The notes under the pieces: model-generated | What the model saw: only the letters and a program-made list of their open reading frames with translations | The model's database searches: none | Told to the model about the DNA's origin: nothing | Assembly: GCA_963848375.1 (NCBI GenBank) | Contig: CAWKDK010000028.1 | Span: 367,578-431,577 of the forward strand | Origin: JAJPJE01 sp963848375 | Lineage (GTDB): Bacteria > Acidobacteriota > Terriglobia > Terriglobales > Acidobacteriaceae | Reading direction: 5' to 3' | DNA: 64,000 bases | Made by a program: the position numbers and the translations under genes | Shown: piece by piece, positions 1-8,699 of the stretch | Layout of the letters: each line of letters starts with the position of its first letter | Position numbering within the stretch: the first letter of the stretch is position 1

Positions 1-128
1 GGTTCGCGGTCGGGGAGAGTTTCGCAGTCATCTCGCGCATCATAAAAGCTCGTGACAGCCCGCGGCAAGGGCGCTCGTCTTCCTTGCGCTCGAAAGAACC
101 AGAATTCCTTGTATCAAACAAAAAACAA

Positions 129-149
129 GCCGCCCCTTTTGAGGGCGGC
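129..149 (-). terminator. Rho-independent terminator after the Skp-like gene
   Basis: Perfect 7-bp inverted repeat (GCCGCCC/GGGCGGC) with a 7-nt loop. On the minus strand it is followed by a T-rich tract, and it lies about 27 bp after the stop of the minus-strand chaperone gene. No gene is seen between base 1 and this hairpin. Confidence 0.8.
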
Positions 150-175
150 TCGTCACGTCCATTCCGTCGCAATCG

Positions 176-844
176 CTATTTCGGAGTCGAAGCGGAAGGT
201 GCTGCGGGCTTCGGATTCGAAGATGCCGTTGCCGGGCGTGCAGCCGGTGCAGTGATCGGAGAAGTGGCATTGTAAGCCGCGGCGACCTGCTGCGTTACAT
301 CGACGTTGGGCTGTGCCCACAAAATCGGGTTCTGTGGACCCGACACGTCGATGATCATGCTGAAGCCATTCGCCTTCGCGTACTTGTCCAGCGCTTCCAT
401 CAGCTTCGTGCCAACGCGATTCACCAGTTCCTGCTGCTGGCCCTGGTAATCGTTCTGCGCATCTTCGGCCTGGCGCTGCAGGGTCTTCTGCTTGCTCTCG
501 ATGCTCTTCACCAGGTTGCTGCGCGCTTCTTCATTCAGCTTCGAGCCCTGGCTATCCAGTTGCTTCTTCAGGTCTTCTACTTCCTTGTTCAAGCCCTGAA
601 GTTCCTGGCGCTTGGGATCGAACTTCTTCTCCAGCCCTTCGATGTCGCGCTTGCCTTCGTTGGTCAGCGCGATCGCCTGCTGGATGTTGATGATGCCAAT
701 CTTAGATGGTCCTGCGGGGGCCGCGGTGGCCGCAGGCGCAGCGGCCGCCGGGGCAGCTGCTGATGGAGTGGCTGCCGTTTGCGCGAATGCACCTGCGCAC
801 AGCAATGCCAGAGGTAGAGCGATACTTGCAATAGTACGTTTCAT
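176..844 (-). CDS. OmpH/Skp family periplasmic chaperone
   Basis: A 222-residue protein with a clear signal peptide (about residues 1-21, cleavage after AFA). An Ala/Pro-rich linker follows, then a long Lys/Glu/Gln-rich coiled-coil region (about 60-150) and a short Ala/Pro/Ser-rich tail. This layout fits the Skp/OmpH family, soluble trimeric chaperones that hold unfolded outer-membrane proteins in the periplasm. The fold call rests on the signal peptide, the helical tentacle-like centre and the recognisable N-terminal phrase 'KIGIINIQQAI'. The start is the only ATG before the signal peptide, with AAGGAG a little far upstream. It appears to be monocistronic, since a strong terminator lies directly downstream. 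Family members usually sit beside bamA/lpxD, but those are not visible here. Confidence 0.85.
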   Translation of the reverse strand: MKRTIASIALPLALLCAGAFAQTAATPSAAAPAAAAPAATAAPAGPSKIGIINIQQAIALTNEGKRDIEGLEKKFDPKRQELQGLNKEVEDLKKQLDSQGSKLNEEARSNLVKSIESKQKTLQRQAEDAQNDYQGQQQELVNRVGTKLMEALDKYAKANGFSMIIDVSGPQNPILWAQPNVDVTQQVAAAYNATSPITAPAARPATASSNPKPAAPSASTPK

Positions 845-1233
845 TGGATGTGTCGTGGACTCCTTGGAAATCCTTCCGGGAACGCCTCAACTCGGGGCCG
901 AGGTCATTCGCGATTCACGATGAATCACAGTATGCGGAATGGCGTCTCAATTATAGGTGGGCGATCCAAACAGCGTCAAACTGCAGGCCAGCCACTCGGG
1001 ACATCCTCAAACCCCAATATCTAAGCGCTTCGTCCCAGTTCCAGATCAGGAAGAATGTTAGGTGCGACCGCGAATTTAGCCTAGATCCCGCTACGGACTC
1101 CGAGATAGCAGCTCCGGAGCGATGTCAGGCCAGAATTCGCGGAAAGAGAGTTACATCGGTCACCGCAAGAACCCACAAAGACATTCTGCTGACCTCCCGC
1201 AACTCCTACACTCATCCTCAAAAGGAGCCGCTC
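845..1233. other. Intergenic stretch between divergent genes
   Basis: 389 bp between the Skp-like gene (minus) and the broken membrane-protein gene (plus). It must contain both promoters, but I see no convincing -35/-10 pair, repeat or RNA structure. Open frames crossing it lack codon character and start signals. Confidence 0.4.
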
Positions 1234-2267
1234 ATGAAGCGTTCCATCGGCGTCACGTTCAGTGCCATCGTTTCTTTGCTTGGATCGGCGCTCACCCTCG
1301 GACTCGGTGTGTTGGTGATTTTCCTACTCTTCTTTTTTGCCCCCACTCGAGCCAATTTCTCCGGAGTCGCTTCAGCGCCCAAAGCGATCTTCGTGATGGG
1401 TGCGTTGGTCTATATACTCCCGGCAATTTGGGGAATCATCACCAGCATCGGCTTGTTTTGCCTGAAGAATTGGGCTCGCATCTCCATCCTCATTTTTTCC
1501 GTCATCCTCATATTTATGGGAGCTAATAGTCGGTCTGATTATGCTGCTCATGCCGCTGCCCGCTGCTCCCGCCGGGGCCGCAACTCAATCCACGATGACC
1601 GGCATACGCCTCGTCATGGGGGCCTTCTGGTTCGGGATCGCCGGAATCGGCGTCTGGTGGCTGGTCCTCTTTACCCGCCCAAAAGTGAAGGCGCAATTCG
1701 CAGCTCCAACTCCCGCCTATCCGATTGGTGAAGGTCTGCAATCTGCCACTCCGGCCCTGATTGGTCAGGCGCGCTCGAGTGCACGCCCTCTCAGCATCAC
1801 GATCATTGCCTGGCTGTTGCTGGTTGGGTGCGTTTTCTTCCCAGTCAATTTCCTGATTCATGCTCCCGCCATTCTTCTTCACGAAAGTGGTCACCGGCCA
1901 GCGCTGCAGTTTATCTCTTCCTTGTGGTTGGTTGCGAATCTCTGCATCGGAATCGGCTTGTTGCGGCTTAAATCCCATCGCGCGCGATCGCAGGGATCGC
2001 ATATTACGTTTTCGCCTTCATCAATGCCGGCAATTTTCTATCTTGCGCCCGGCGGACGCGAGCGCATGCTGGTTTCGCTCCTCAGCGCCTCACAAACGAG
2101 TTTCGCCATGGATGCAGCAAATGCAGCAATCGGGACCGCAACTCGATCCCATGCCGTTCATCATCATGGGCGGCGTAACCGGTTTGCTCGGCGTGCTGAT
2201 CCCACTCTATTTCCTGATCACGCGCAAGCAGGCTTTCGCCGTTAAAAAAGAGGCACCAGCAATCTGA
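1234..2267 (+). pseudogene. Multi-pass membrane protein gene broken by several frameshifts
   Basis: The start ATG at 1234 has a good ribosome site (AAAGGAG at 1221). The first reading frame encodes hydrophobic helices up to about 1515 ('FLLFFFAPTRANF', 'LPAIWGIITSIGLFCLKNWA'). Membrane-like sequence then continues in frame 2 (LIVGLIMLLMPLP, about 1523-1985), in frame 1 again ('GIAYYVFAFINAGNFL', about 1996-2040), and ends in frame 3 with 'PFIIMGGVTGLLGVLIPLYFLITRKQ' split over 2150-2250. Put together it would be a protein of about 340 residues with six or so membrane helices, of unknown family. The break near 1517 is consistent with a one-base indel; the exact size of the later ones is not resolved. 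Either this is a decaying gene or this stretch holds several sequencing indels; I cannot tell which. Confidence 0.55.
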
Positions 2268-2308
2268 ATCTGGATCGCATCGTGCGCACTAGGATCGGCT
2301 CCGAATCG

Positions 2309-3109
2309 CTATTTGATCACCAGCGCTGGCGCCGACCGCCTGGATGGCACATCGGCAAGATGATGTTGGCTTAGATAATCGGTGACAATCCATGCCGCGC
2401 CGGTTATCGCCAGATTCTGCGCGTTGCCGGCCCAATTGATCAGGTTGTGCGGATCGGCAAACGGCGCCGGCAACCACACGAGCAATGCGAAGCCAATCAG
2501 CATCAGGGTAAGGAATCGAGATGCCAGCAAAGCCGAACGTCCGGATAGTAATGCGATTGCCGCAAGGGCAAATGCAATCGTGGTGATTACCGCCCAGAAC
2601 ATTTGTCCTGGAGGAATCCACTTCGGAACGAACTGTGCCGTTCCAGAAAGATAAAGGAGCTGCTCGAGTGTGAATGAAACCACGCACACTCCGAAGCATA
2701 CGTATCCGATCCGAGCCATCCTTGTGTCTTGTTCCGAATCCCTTCCAGCCGTCGCGTAGACGATGAGCGCGCCCGAGACTAGAGAAAATTGTTCGAAGAA
2801 GTTGCCCCATCGATCATAGATTCTTGGTGTGGCAATGATGTGCGGTACCCAGAGCAAAGCGAAGGTCAGGTACAGAGCGCCCAGTGCGAAAGCACCGGCT
2901 CGCGCGGTTTTACGCCACTGGATCGCCAAGCCGCCAGCGAGTTCGATTGCTGCTGCAATGTATACGAGAATCTCGCGGTGCGAAACGTTTCCCAGCGCCC
3001 GGATCTGCTGCCAGATGTTGAAGTCACGCCACACCAAGGTGGTCAAACCGAAACCGATGGCGGCTAATCCGTATACGTGGCGCCCGAGGTAGATTTGCTT
3101 CATTTTCAT
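2309..3109 (-). CDS. DoxX-like multi-pass membrane protein
   Basis: About 266 residues with repeated hydrophobic segments ('HVYGLAAIGFGLTTLVW', 'ILVYIAAAIELAGGLAI', 'FALGALYLTFALLWVP', 'GFALLVWLPAPFADPHNL'), giving roughly seven or eight membrane helices. The first half (HVYGLAAIGFG, then IELAGGLAI) resembles DoxX/DoxD-family inner-membrane proteins, whose biochemical role is mostly unknown. I place the start at ATG 3109 (or ATG 3103) rather than the upstream in-frame ATG at 3220, because the extra N-terminal stretch is not hydrophobic, has poor coding character and runs into a hairpin repeat. No strong ribosome site precedes either start. It stands alone between the broken gene and a repeat region. 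Confidence 0.6.
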   Translation of the reverse strand: MKMKQIYLGRHVYGLAAIGFGLTTLVWRDFNIWQQIRALGNVSHREILVYIAAAIELAGGLAIQWRKTARAGAFALGALYLTFALLWVPHIIATPRIYDRWGNFFEQFSLVSGALIVYATAGRDSEQDTRMARIGYVCFGVCVVSFTLEQLLYLSGTAQFVPKWIPPGQMFWAVITTIAFALAAIALLSGRSALLASRFLTLMLIGFALLVWLPAPFADPHNLINWAGNAQNLAITGAAWIVTDYLSQHHLADVPSRRSAPALVIK

Positions 3110-3199
3110 TTCGCGCGGATCGATCCGGCAGAGATTGGCAGGTAGAGCTGGCTGGAAGCAATATCCACTTAAGGAATTTTCGATATGGCCATTATGCAG

Positions 3200-3250
3200 T
3201 TGGGCCCAACGGCCCTTCATGCCTTCTTGTGGCTACAGTGGGGCAGCGTG
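3200..3250. repeat. Degenerate REP-like hairpin
   Basis: The stretch shares the layout of the REP hairpins around the RAYT gene: a GCC/GGC stem base, a 7-nt loop TTCTTGT and an outer CCC...GTGGGGC. The middle of the stem is poorly paired. It is probably a decayed relative. Confidence 0.35.
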
Positions 3251-3270
3251 CCAGGGTGAAGAGGAAGGTT

Positions 3271-3361
3271 GAAGACTGACGAACTGAAATACTGAAGTAC
3301 TGAAGTACTGAAGTACTGAAAGACTGATGAACTGAAAGACTGAGCGACTGAAAGACTGAAA
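3271..3361. repeat. Short tandem repeat, unit about 8-10 bp (ACTGAAGT/ACTGAAAG)
   Basis: About nine imperfect copies of ACTGAA plus 2-4 bases in a row fill the gap directly downstream of the ABC permease stop codon. The unit alternates between ACTGAAGT and ACTGAAAG. Similar short-period tracts occur at about 6503, 12130, 18930 and 26776. Confidence 0.8.
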
Positions 3362-3364
3362 GCC

Positions 3365-4613
3365 CTACGAGTACCTCAGCCACTTCACGATCTCCGGCAG
3401 CGTTGGACGCTTGCCGTACATGAGAATCCCCACGCGGTAGATACGCGAGCACAGTGCCAGCACGCCATACATCGTGGCCAGCAGCAGCGCGACGCAAAGC
3501 CCAATCTGCCACATCGGCGGACGCTCCACCAGCACGCGCACATACATCAGGATCGGCGCAAAGAAAGGCACCATCGACATCCACATCGACAGCGGCGCGT
3601 TCGGCTGGCGAATCACATACGTCAGCAGGATGACCGGCACCACCAGCGGCATCGTCACGAAGAACTGCCACTGCTGCGCTTCCTGTTCGGAGTTCACCAT
3701 CGCCCCCAGCGCCGCATACAGGCCGCTATAAAGAAGGAACCCGGCCAGGAAGAATGGGACCAGCGCGGCCAGCGTTCCCGCCGTTATCCCCAGTTGCGGC
3801 GCATTTCCGGAAGTGACTGCGCCTGCGCCTCCAAACACTCCGGCGACTGCGCACCAGATCGCGATCTGCGTAAGTCCGGCGGCGCCCACGCCCAGAATTT
3901 TCCCGGCCATCAACTCCTTCGGCGTCACGCAGCTGAGCATCACTTCCATCACGCGCGAAGTTTTTTCTTCCAGCACCGAGCGCATCACTGACATGCCGTA
4001 AACGATCAGCGTCAGATACAGCATCATTGCCAGCAGGAAACTGCTCAGCCATTCCAGCCCGCTGACCGAGCCGCTCTCTTTGCCCTGCTGAATCGGTACG
4101 GTCTTAATGTGAACTTCTTTCAGCATCGAATCGACGTCCGAAGCAGGCACGCCGCGCGATGCCAGCTCATGCTTCATGATCGCGCTGGTGATTGCCGATT
4201 GCAGTCCCGCATCTTCGGTGAAGTCGCTGGTCTCGCGTGCGCCATAGGTCACATCGCGCGAGGCAATCGCGTCATTGGAGAGCCATATGAAGCCGTCGAG
4301 CTGCCCGCTGCTGACCTCGGTGCGCAGCTTGGCGCGCTCGTCTTCGCTGGTGTCGTTGATGACGTCGACCGAATACTTCGTGCCGAAGCGCGTGCCATCG
4401 CTGAGCTGCGATCGCCACCGACTGCGCGATCTCAGCATTGTTGCTGACCACAGCAATATGTTTTGTGCCGGCGGTTTTCATCATCGCCAGCTTGCTCGGC
4501 AGGAAGATCATGCCGAACATGAACAGCGGCAGCAGAATGGTGCTGATGAGGAACGATTTGGTGCGAACGCGCTCGAGATATTCGCGGCGGAGAATCAGTC
4601 CAATATTACGCAT
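3365..4613 (-). CDS. ABC-2 type transporter permease, NatB-like (frameshifted)
   Basis: The reading frame from ATG 4613 gives a cytoplasmic start, a first membrane helix ('FLISTILLPLFMFGMIFL') and the start of an extracytoplasmic domain. It shifts near 4400-4406 into a second frame that carries the rest of the large external loop and five C-terminal helices ('LLAMMLYLTLIVYGMSVM', 'FLLYSGLYAALGAMV', 'VPVILLTYVI'). The combined product, about 415 residues, matches ABC-2 permeases of the NatB/YhaP group: one helix, a long loop, then a five-helix core containing 'EEKTSRVMEVMLSCVTPKELM'. Those proteins work with an ATPase in export of sodium or unknown substrates. The ATPase gene lies just upstream and overlaps by 8 bp. 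The break looks like a one-base indel in otherwise intact sequence. Confidence 0.8.
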
Positions 4614-5515
4614 TGTGATTACTCACCACGTCGATGAAGATTTCTTCCAGCGACGGTTCGACCAGCTCGAACTTGTTCAGACGCACACGGCTCATCGCCG
4701 ATTGCAGTAACGCCTGTGGGTCGGCTCCCGGCCGCAGCTTCACTTCCACATAGTTGCCGTAGTTATTGAACGACTGCACCAGCTCGGAACTCTGCAGAAA
4801 CGCGCCATCGCCCTCGTATTCCATCTGGACATTATTCTTGCCGTAGCGCGACTTGATGCTGCGCAGATCGCCCTCGAGCACCGACTTGCCGCGATTCACC
4901 AGGCAGATCGCGTCGCACAGCCGCTCAACGGTGTCCATGCGATGCGTCGAGAACAGGATGGTCTTGCCTGCCTTCTTCAGTTCGAGCAACACATCTTTCA
5001 GCACGACCGCATTCGCCGGATCCAGTCCCGAGAACGGTTCATCCAGGATCAGCAGCTCGGGATCATGCAGAACCGACGCGATGAACTGCGCCTTCTGCTG
5101 CATGCCCTTGGAAAGTTCTTCCACTTTCTTGTCGAACCACTCGCCAAGTTGCAGACGGTTGCACCATTCGCTTGCGCGTCGCCGCGCTTCGTTCGCCGGC
5201 ACGCCCTGCAACTCCGCCAGCAGCACCAGGTGTTCGCCGAGCTTCATGCGCTTATAAAAGCCGCGCTCTTCCGGGAGATATCCAATGCGCTTGCAGATGC
5301 TCGCGCCGGAAGCTCTGGCCGAAGATGCGCACTTCGCCCGAGTCCGGCAACGTAATGCCAATCATCATGCGCAGCGAACTGGTTTTGCCCGCGCCGTTGG
5401 GACCAAGCAATCCGTAAACGCTGCCTTTAGGAATGTTCAGGGAAAGGTGGTCGACGGCTACAAACTGATCGTAGCTCTTCGACACGTCGCAGAGTTCAAG
5501 CGCGTAGTCTGGCAT
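4606..5515 (-). CDS. ABC transporter ATP-binding protein, NatA-like (frameshifted)
   Basis: The N-terminal part (from ATG 5515) has the Walker A motif GPNGAGKTSS. After a frameshift near 5290-5315 the second frame supplies the Q-loop region ('GYLPEERGFYKRM'), the ABC signature (LSKGMQQK), Walker B with D-loop (LLILDEPFSGLD) and the H-loop (FSTHRM). Together about 300 residues, with a C-terminal extension ending 'EPSLEEIFIDVV' that is typical of NatA/CcmA-type exporter ATPases. It pairs with the permease that overlaps its 3' end. The DERG-like PEERG segment is characteristic of ATPases working with NatB-type permeases. The break looks like a one-base indel, and all catalytic motifs survive on either side. 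Confidence 0.85.
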
Positions 5516-5539
5516 GCGTTAGGGAACGACTACAGGAGA

Positions 5540-6238
5540 CTAGTTGATCTCGAGATACTCTTCAATCCAGGACTTCACGATGAGGCGCCGTTCGTCCTCA
5601 GGATCGAACCGCACGCCCGCAATCGATTCCTGCGGATGCAGCCAGGAGACCACGCCGCGAATTCTGGTGCTCGAACGTCCGGGCAATTCCACCACGGCTT
5701 GCACCTGGTCGTTCATCTTCAGTTCGCCGCGATAGCGCAGCGACATGCCGCCGCCGCTGATCTCGACGGTACTGGCCACGACCTGGCTTTCACCGTTGAA
5801 TAAATCGACCTTCGCCACCACCGGAATGCGCACGTACCGCCGGAATTCATTCAGGATTAACAAATGCGTGGCGCGAACCGCGCGTAGAGCCGTCTGGCGC
5901 TCGACCGGCGTTTCCATCAGCACGTTGATGCCGAACTTCGAGAACCGCACGGCCTCACCAGTTGATTTGCAAACACCGAACATGATGAGCCGCTTGTTCG
6001 AACGCGACGAGCGGATCGTTTCCAGCACCGGCATCGCTTCGTCGTTTAACGAGATGATGCAGGCATCAAACTTTTCCTTCTCAATGCGCTCGGCAGCGTT
6101 ATGCGTGATCGTAACCGACTCAATGTTGAACTGACGCAGGCAATCCTGAAGAACGTTGCTGACGCTCTCGTCGAGGTTGATAAGCGCCGCTCGTGCTGTT
6201 GCTCGTTTGTGAGAGTAATTGGTGGTAGCCGTCACCAT
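5540..6238 (-). CDS. PilZ domain protein with a degenerate receiver-like N-terminus
   Basis: 232 residues. The C-terminal half (about 130-232) is a PilZ domain with the RxxxR motif (RRYVR, 133-137) and a (D/N/E)-x-S-G-G-G variant (EISGGG, 159-164), the two elements that bind cyclic-di-GMP. The N-terminal half (about 12-125) alternates strands and helices like a response-regulator receiver. At the expected phospho-acceptor position in 'FDACIISLND' there is Ser rather than Asp, so phosphorylation is unlikely. PilZ proteins couple c-di-GMP levels to motility, exopolysaccharide or gene expression; the target here is unknown. It lies 24 bp upstream of the ABC ATPase on the same strand and could be the first gene of that transcript. 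Confidence 0.8.
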   Translation of the reverse strand: MVTATTNYSHKRATARAALINLDESVSNVLQDCLRQFNIESVTITHNAAERIEKEKFDACIISLNDEAMPVLETIRSSRSNKRLIMFGVCKSTGEAVRFSKFGINVLMETPVERQTALRAVRATHLLILNEFRRYVRIPVVAKVDLFNGESQVVASTVEISGGGMSLRYRGELKMNDQVQAVVELPGRSSTRIRGVVSWLHPQESIAGVRFDPEDERRLIVKSWIEEYLEIN

Positions 6239-6390
6239 GAAGAGTACGTCCGTGGGAAACTGAAAAGCTATTCTGAACTGCCAACCTGTGGATTGGCAAT
6301 CTCTACTATGTCGTAGTACCTACGATTGGTGATAAGTGATGCGAAGTCCTTGCGGATTGCTTGCGTGCCTTGTTTGTGTGGCTTGCTTGT

Positions 6391-6480
6391 GTGGCGCGGA
6401 CATTCCTGTCCGCGAACGTTGTACGCGACGAACGCTGGGTGAACGGGGGAAACGTGTGGCGCGGGCGCCCTCGCCCGCGT
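6391..6480. repeat. Two GC-rich REP-like hairpins
   Basis: Hairpin 1 at 6395-6414 is CGCGGACA-TTCC-TGTCCGCG. Hairpin 2 at 6460-6479 is CGCGGGCG-CCCT-CGCCCGCG. Both are perfect 8-bp stems with 4-nt loops and both are preceded by GTGG, so they are members of one family with covarying stem bases. A related hairpin (AGCGGGC/GCCCGCT) lies at 19280-19298. The rest of the 263-bp gap shows nothing else, apart from a short CTA(G/A)CAACT repeat at 6503-6527. Confidence 0.75.
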
Positions 6481-6501
6481 CTTCGGAACTGGAAGGGTTC
6501 G

Positions 6502-7764
6502 CTAGCAACTAACAACTAGCAACTGCCCTATTCGCGTCCACCTGCGAAAAATCAGGCATCCATTCGTCCCGCCGAAGCCAAACGAATTGGAGAGCGCGAA
6601 GTCCATCTGAACTTTGCGCGATTGATTCGGTACATAATCAAGATCGCACTCAGGATCGGGCGTCTCGTAATTGATCGTCGGCGGAAGAACCTGATCGCGT
6701 AGCGCCAGCACCGTGATGCCACCTTCGAGTCCACCGGCGCCGCCAAGCAAGTGCCCGGTCATCGATTTCGTGGAGCTCACCGGCGGAATCTTTTCGGAGA
6801 ACACTCGCTTGATGGCCACGGTTTCCAGCTTGTCGCCGATCTCCGTAGAAGTGCCGTGCGCGTTTACGTATCCGATATCGCTGGGCTGAATCTTCGCATC
6901 GCGAAGAGCGTGCAACATCACGCGGTACGCACCTTCATGCTCAGGTGCAGGCGAGGTGATGTGGTACGCGTCGCCACTCATGCCATAGCCGACAACTTCC
7001 GCAAGGATATTGGCTCCCCGGCGTTTGGCAAATTCCAGGTCTTCCAGAATAAGGATGCCCGCGCCCTCGCCGACCACAAACCCATCACGATCTTTATCCC
7101 ACGGACGGCTCGCCTTTTCCGGAGCATCGTTGCGCGTCGAAAGCGCGCGCATGGCAGCGAACCCGCCAATACCCATGGGCGTGATGGCGGCTTCGGAGCC
7201 GCCCGCAATCATCACATCGGCGTCGCAGCGCTGGATGATCTTGAAAGCATCGCCGATAGAGTGTGCGCTCGTCGTGCAGGCCGTGGCCGTCGCTTCGTTC
7301 GGACCCTTGGCGCCGAAACGAATGCTCACCTGACCAGCCGCGAGATTAATGATCGAAGCAGGAATAAAGAAGGGCGATATCTTGCGCGGACCGCCCTCGA
7401 TCAGGTTCGTATGCTCGCGCTCGATAATGTCGAATCCGCCGATGCCGGATCCGATATGCACGCCAACTCGGTCGGCGATTTCGTCGGTCACCGAAAGGCC
7501 GGCCATTTTCATCGCCTCTTCCGACGCCGCCAGGGCGAAGTGGATGAAGCGGCCCATCTTCTTTATTTCTTTTTTCTCGATGAAGTTGAGCGGATCGAAG
7601 CCCTTGACCTCGGCGGCGATCTGGCAGGCGTGCTGTGAGGTATCGAAATGCGTGATGCGCGTCACGCCACTTTTTCCGGCCAGAAGGTTCTGCCAGGTTT
7701 CTTCAGTGGTATTGCCAACTGCCGAAATCAACCCGATCCCGGTAACGACGACGCGCCTCTGCAA
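6502..7764 (-). CDS. fabF: 3-oxoacyl-[acyl-carrier-protein] synthase II
   Basis: A full-length KAS II (420 residues) that condenses malonyl-ACP with acyl-ACP in fatty-acid elongation. The catalytic triad is visible: Cys163 in TACTTSAHS, His303 in NAHGTSTEIGD and His338 in GHLLGGAGG, with Lys333 just before. The start is TTG at 7764, one base after the acpP stop and preceded by GGAAAG, so the two genes are translationally coupled. The end is odd: after the usual FGFGGTNGCLIF the frame runs 13 further residues into a short repeat (CAACTAGCAACT). Removing one T from the TTTTT run near 6550 would give a stop eight codons earlier, so a terminal frameshift is likely. Confidence 0.95.
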   Translation of the reverse strand: MQRRVVVTGIGLISAVGNTTEETWQNLLAGKSGVTRITHFDTSQHACQIAAEVKGFDPLNFIEKKEIKKMGRFIHFALAASEEAMKMAGLSVTDEIADRVGVHIGSGIGGFDIIEREHTNLIEGGPRKISPFFIPASIINLAAGQVSIRFGAKGPNEATATACTTSAHSIGDAFKIIQRCDADVMIAGGSEAAITPMGIGGFAAMRALSTRNDAPEKASRPWDKDRDGFVVGEGAGILILEDLEFAKRRGANILAEVVGYGMSGDAYHITSPAPEHEGAYRVMLHALRDAKIQPSDIGYVNAHGTSTEIGDKLETVAIKRVFSEKIPPVSSTKSMTGHLLGGAGGLEGGITVLALRDQVLPPTINYETPDPECDLDYVPNQSRKVQMDFALSNSFGFGGTNGCLIFRRWTRIGQLLVVSC

Positions 7765-7765
7765 A

Positions 7766-8011
7766 TTACTTTCCGCCTTTCGCGTGCTTGCCGATGTAGT
7801 CGATGGCGTCTTTTACGGTGCGGATCTTCTCGGCATCTTCGTCGGGGATCTCGATGTCGAAAGCCTCTTCGAATGCCATTACCAGTTCAACCGTGTCGAG
7901 CGAATCGGCGCCCAGGTCATCTACGAACGAAGCGTTCGGGGTAACCTCGGCTTCGTCGACGCCCAGTTGCTCAACCACGATTTGTTTTACTTTTTCGTCA
8001 GTATCTGCCAT
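7766..8011 (-). CDS. acpP: Acyl carrier protein (copy 1, next to fabF)
   Basis: 81 residues, acidic, with the phosphopantetheine attachment motif DSLDTVELVM (the Ser lies in GADSLD). It carries the growing acyl chain on a 4'-phosphopantetheine arm for fatty-acid synthesis. The stop codon lies one base before the fabF TTG start. The start has a GAGAAAG ribosome site. A second acpP copy about 82% identical lies 86 bp upstream in the same orientation, so the order acpP-acpP-fabF suggests one transcript. This copy ends in KGGK and has the more typical acpP-fabF coupling. Confidence 0.93.
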   Translation of the reverse strand: MADTDEKVKQIVVEQLGVDEAEVTPNASFVDDLGADSLDTVELVMAFEEAFDIEIPDEDAEKIRTVKDAIDYIGKHAKGGK

Positions 8012-8097
8012 CGAAAACTTTCTCCTTCTTTAGAGGCGTAAAGCGGGCACAAGTATGGAGCGGCGGGAGCAACCCGGCTTCCGCGATTCGCGCGTGA

Positions 8098-8346
8098 TTA
8101 CTGCTTGGCCACCTTGGCGTGCTTGGTGATGTAGTCGACTGCGTTCTGGACCGTGCGGATCTTCTCGGCTTCTTCGTCGGGAATCTCAATGTCGAACGCT
8201 TCTTCGAACGCCATGACCAGTTCCACCGTGTCCAGCGAGTCGGCGCCCAGGTCATCCACGAACGAAGCGCTGGCGGTGACCTCGGCTTCGTCTACTCCGA
8301 GCTGTTCCACGATGATCTGCTTAACCTTATCTTCAACTGCGGCCAT
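8098..8346 (-). CDS. acpP: Acyl carrier protein (copy 2, tandem duplicate)
   Basis: 82 residues with the same DSLDTVELVM carrier motif. It differs from the neighbouring copy at about 15 positions, mostly at the first five residues, around residue 25 and at the C-terminus (HAKVAKQ versus HAKGGK). AGGAGG stands just before the ATG. Being first in the cluster it probably carries the promoter, where two TTACACTA direct repeats are found. Both copies keep every core residue, so both should be functional. Whether they serve different synthases cannot be told from sequence alone. Confidence 0.9.
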   Translation of the reverse strand: MAAVEDKVKQIIVEQLGVDEAEVTASASFVDDLGADSLDTVELVMAFEEAFDIEIPDEEAEKIRTVQNAVDYITKHAKVAKQ

Positions 8347-8699
8347 CTGATCGGCGCCTCCTGTCTACATTAAAAGGGCTAGTGTAAATGGGCTGGCAAA
8401 GTAGTGTAAAGGATTGCAAACCCTTAAGTATTCGCGGGTGGCCCTCCTACGCCTCTTTTGCATAGGACGGGGAATACCCGCAACATCCTAGCGGCAGGGG
8501 ATGGTAGGGGTCAAACCCGCTTTGTGCGGTGCCGAGATCCCGCCCGCTCAAGCCGGACGCGAGCCTATCGGCTCTCGCGCGGAAATTCCTGTCGGCGTTC
8601 AACCGGCCATTTTCCATTTTCCGAAATCAGAATCGACTTTTGTTGAAGAAGAGCAGCAATTCAGTAACATACGCTGCGTTCAGAGCGCAGGAGGTCCGC
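8347..8699. promoter_or_regulatory. Divergent promoter region of acpP cluster, with direct repeats
   Basis: On the minus strand the octamer TTACACTA occurs twice (8380-8387 and 8402-8409) with starts 22 bp apart, about two helical turns, 34-63 bp before the acpP start. This could be a regulator site or duplicated -10-like elements. The remainder, up to the plus-strand gene at 8700, shows no repeat, ORF or RNA that I can support. Confidence 0.4.

Noticed and set aside
3192..3671. Minus-strand ORF with 'SVFQSLSLSVHQSF' repeats
   Set aside because: Translation of the short tandem DNA repeat and of the ABC permease in the wrong frame.
4606..5515. Calling frameshifted conserved genes true pseudogenes
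   Set aside because: Motifs on both sides of each break are intact and single-base changes restore them, so error is at least as likely; only the first membrane-protein gene is listed as a pseudogene.
6751..7638. Long plus-strand ORF opposite fabF
   Set aside because: Antisense shadow of a highly conserved gene; the same holds for 37144-38124 opposite glnA and 40151-40957 opposite dxs.
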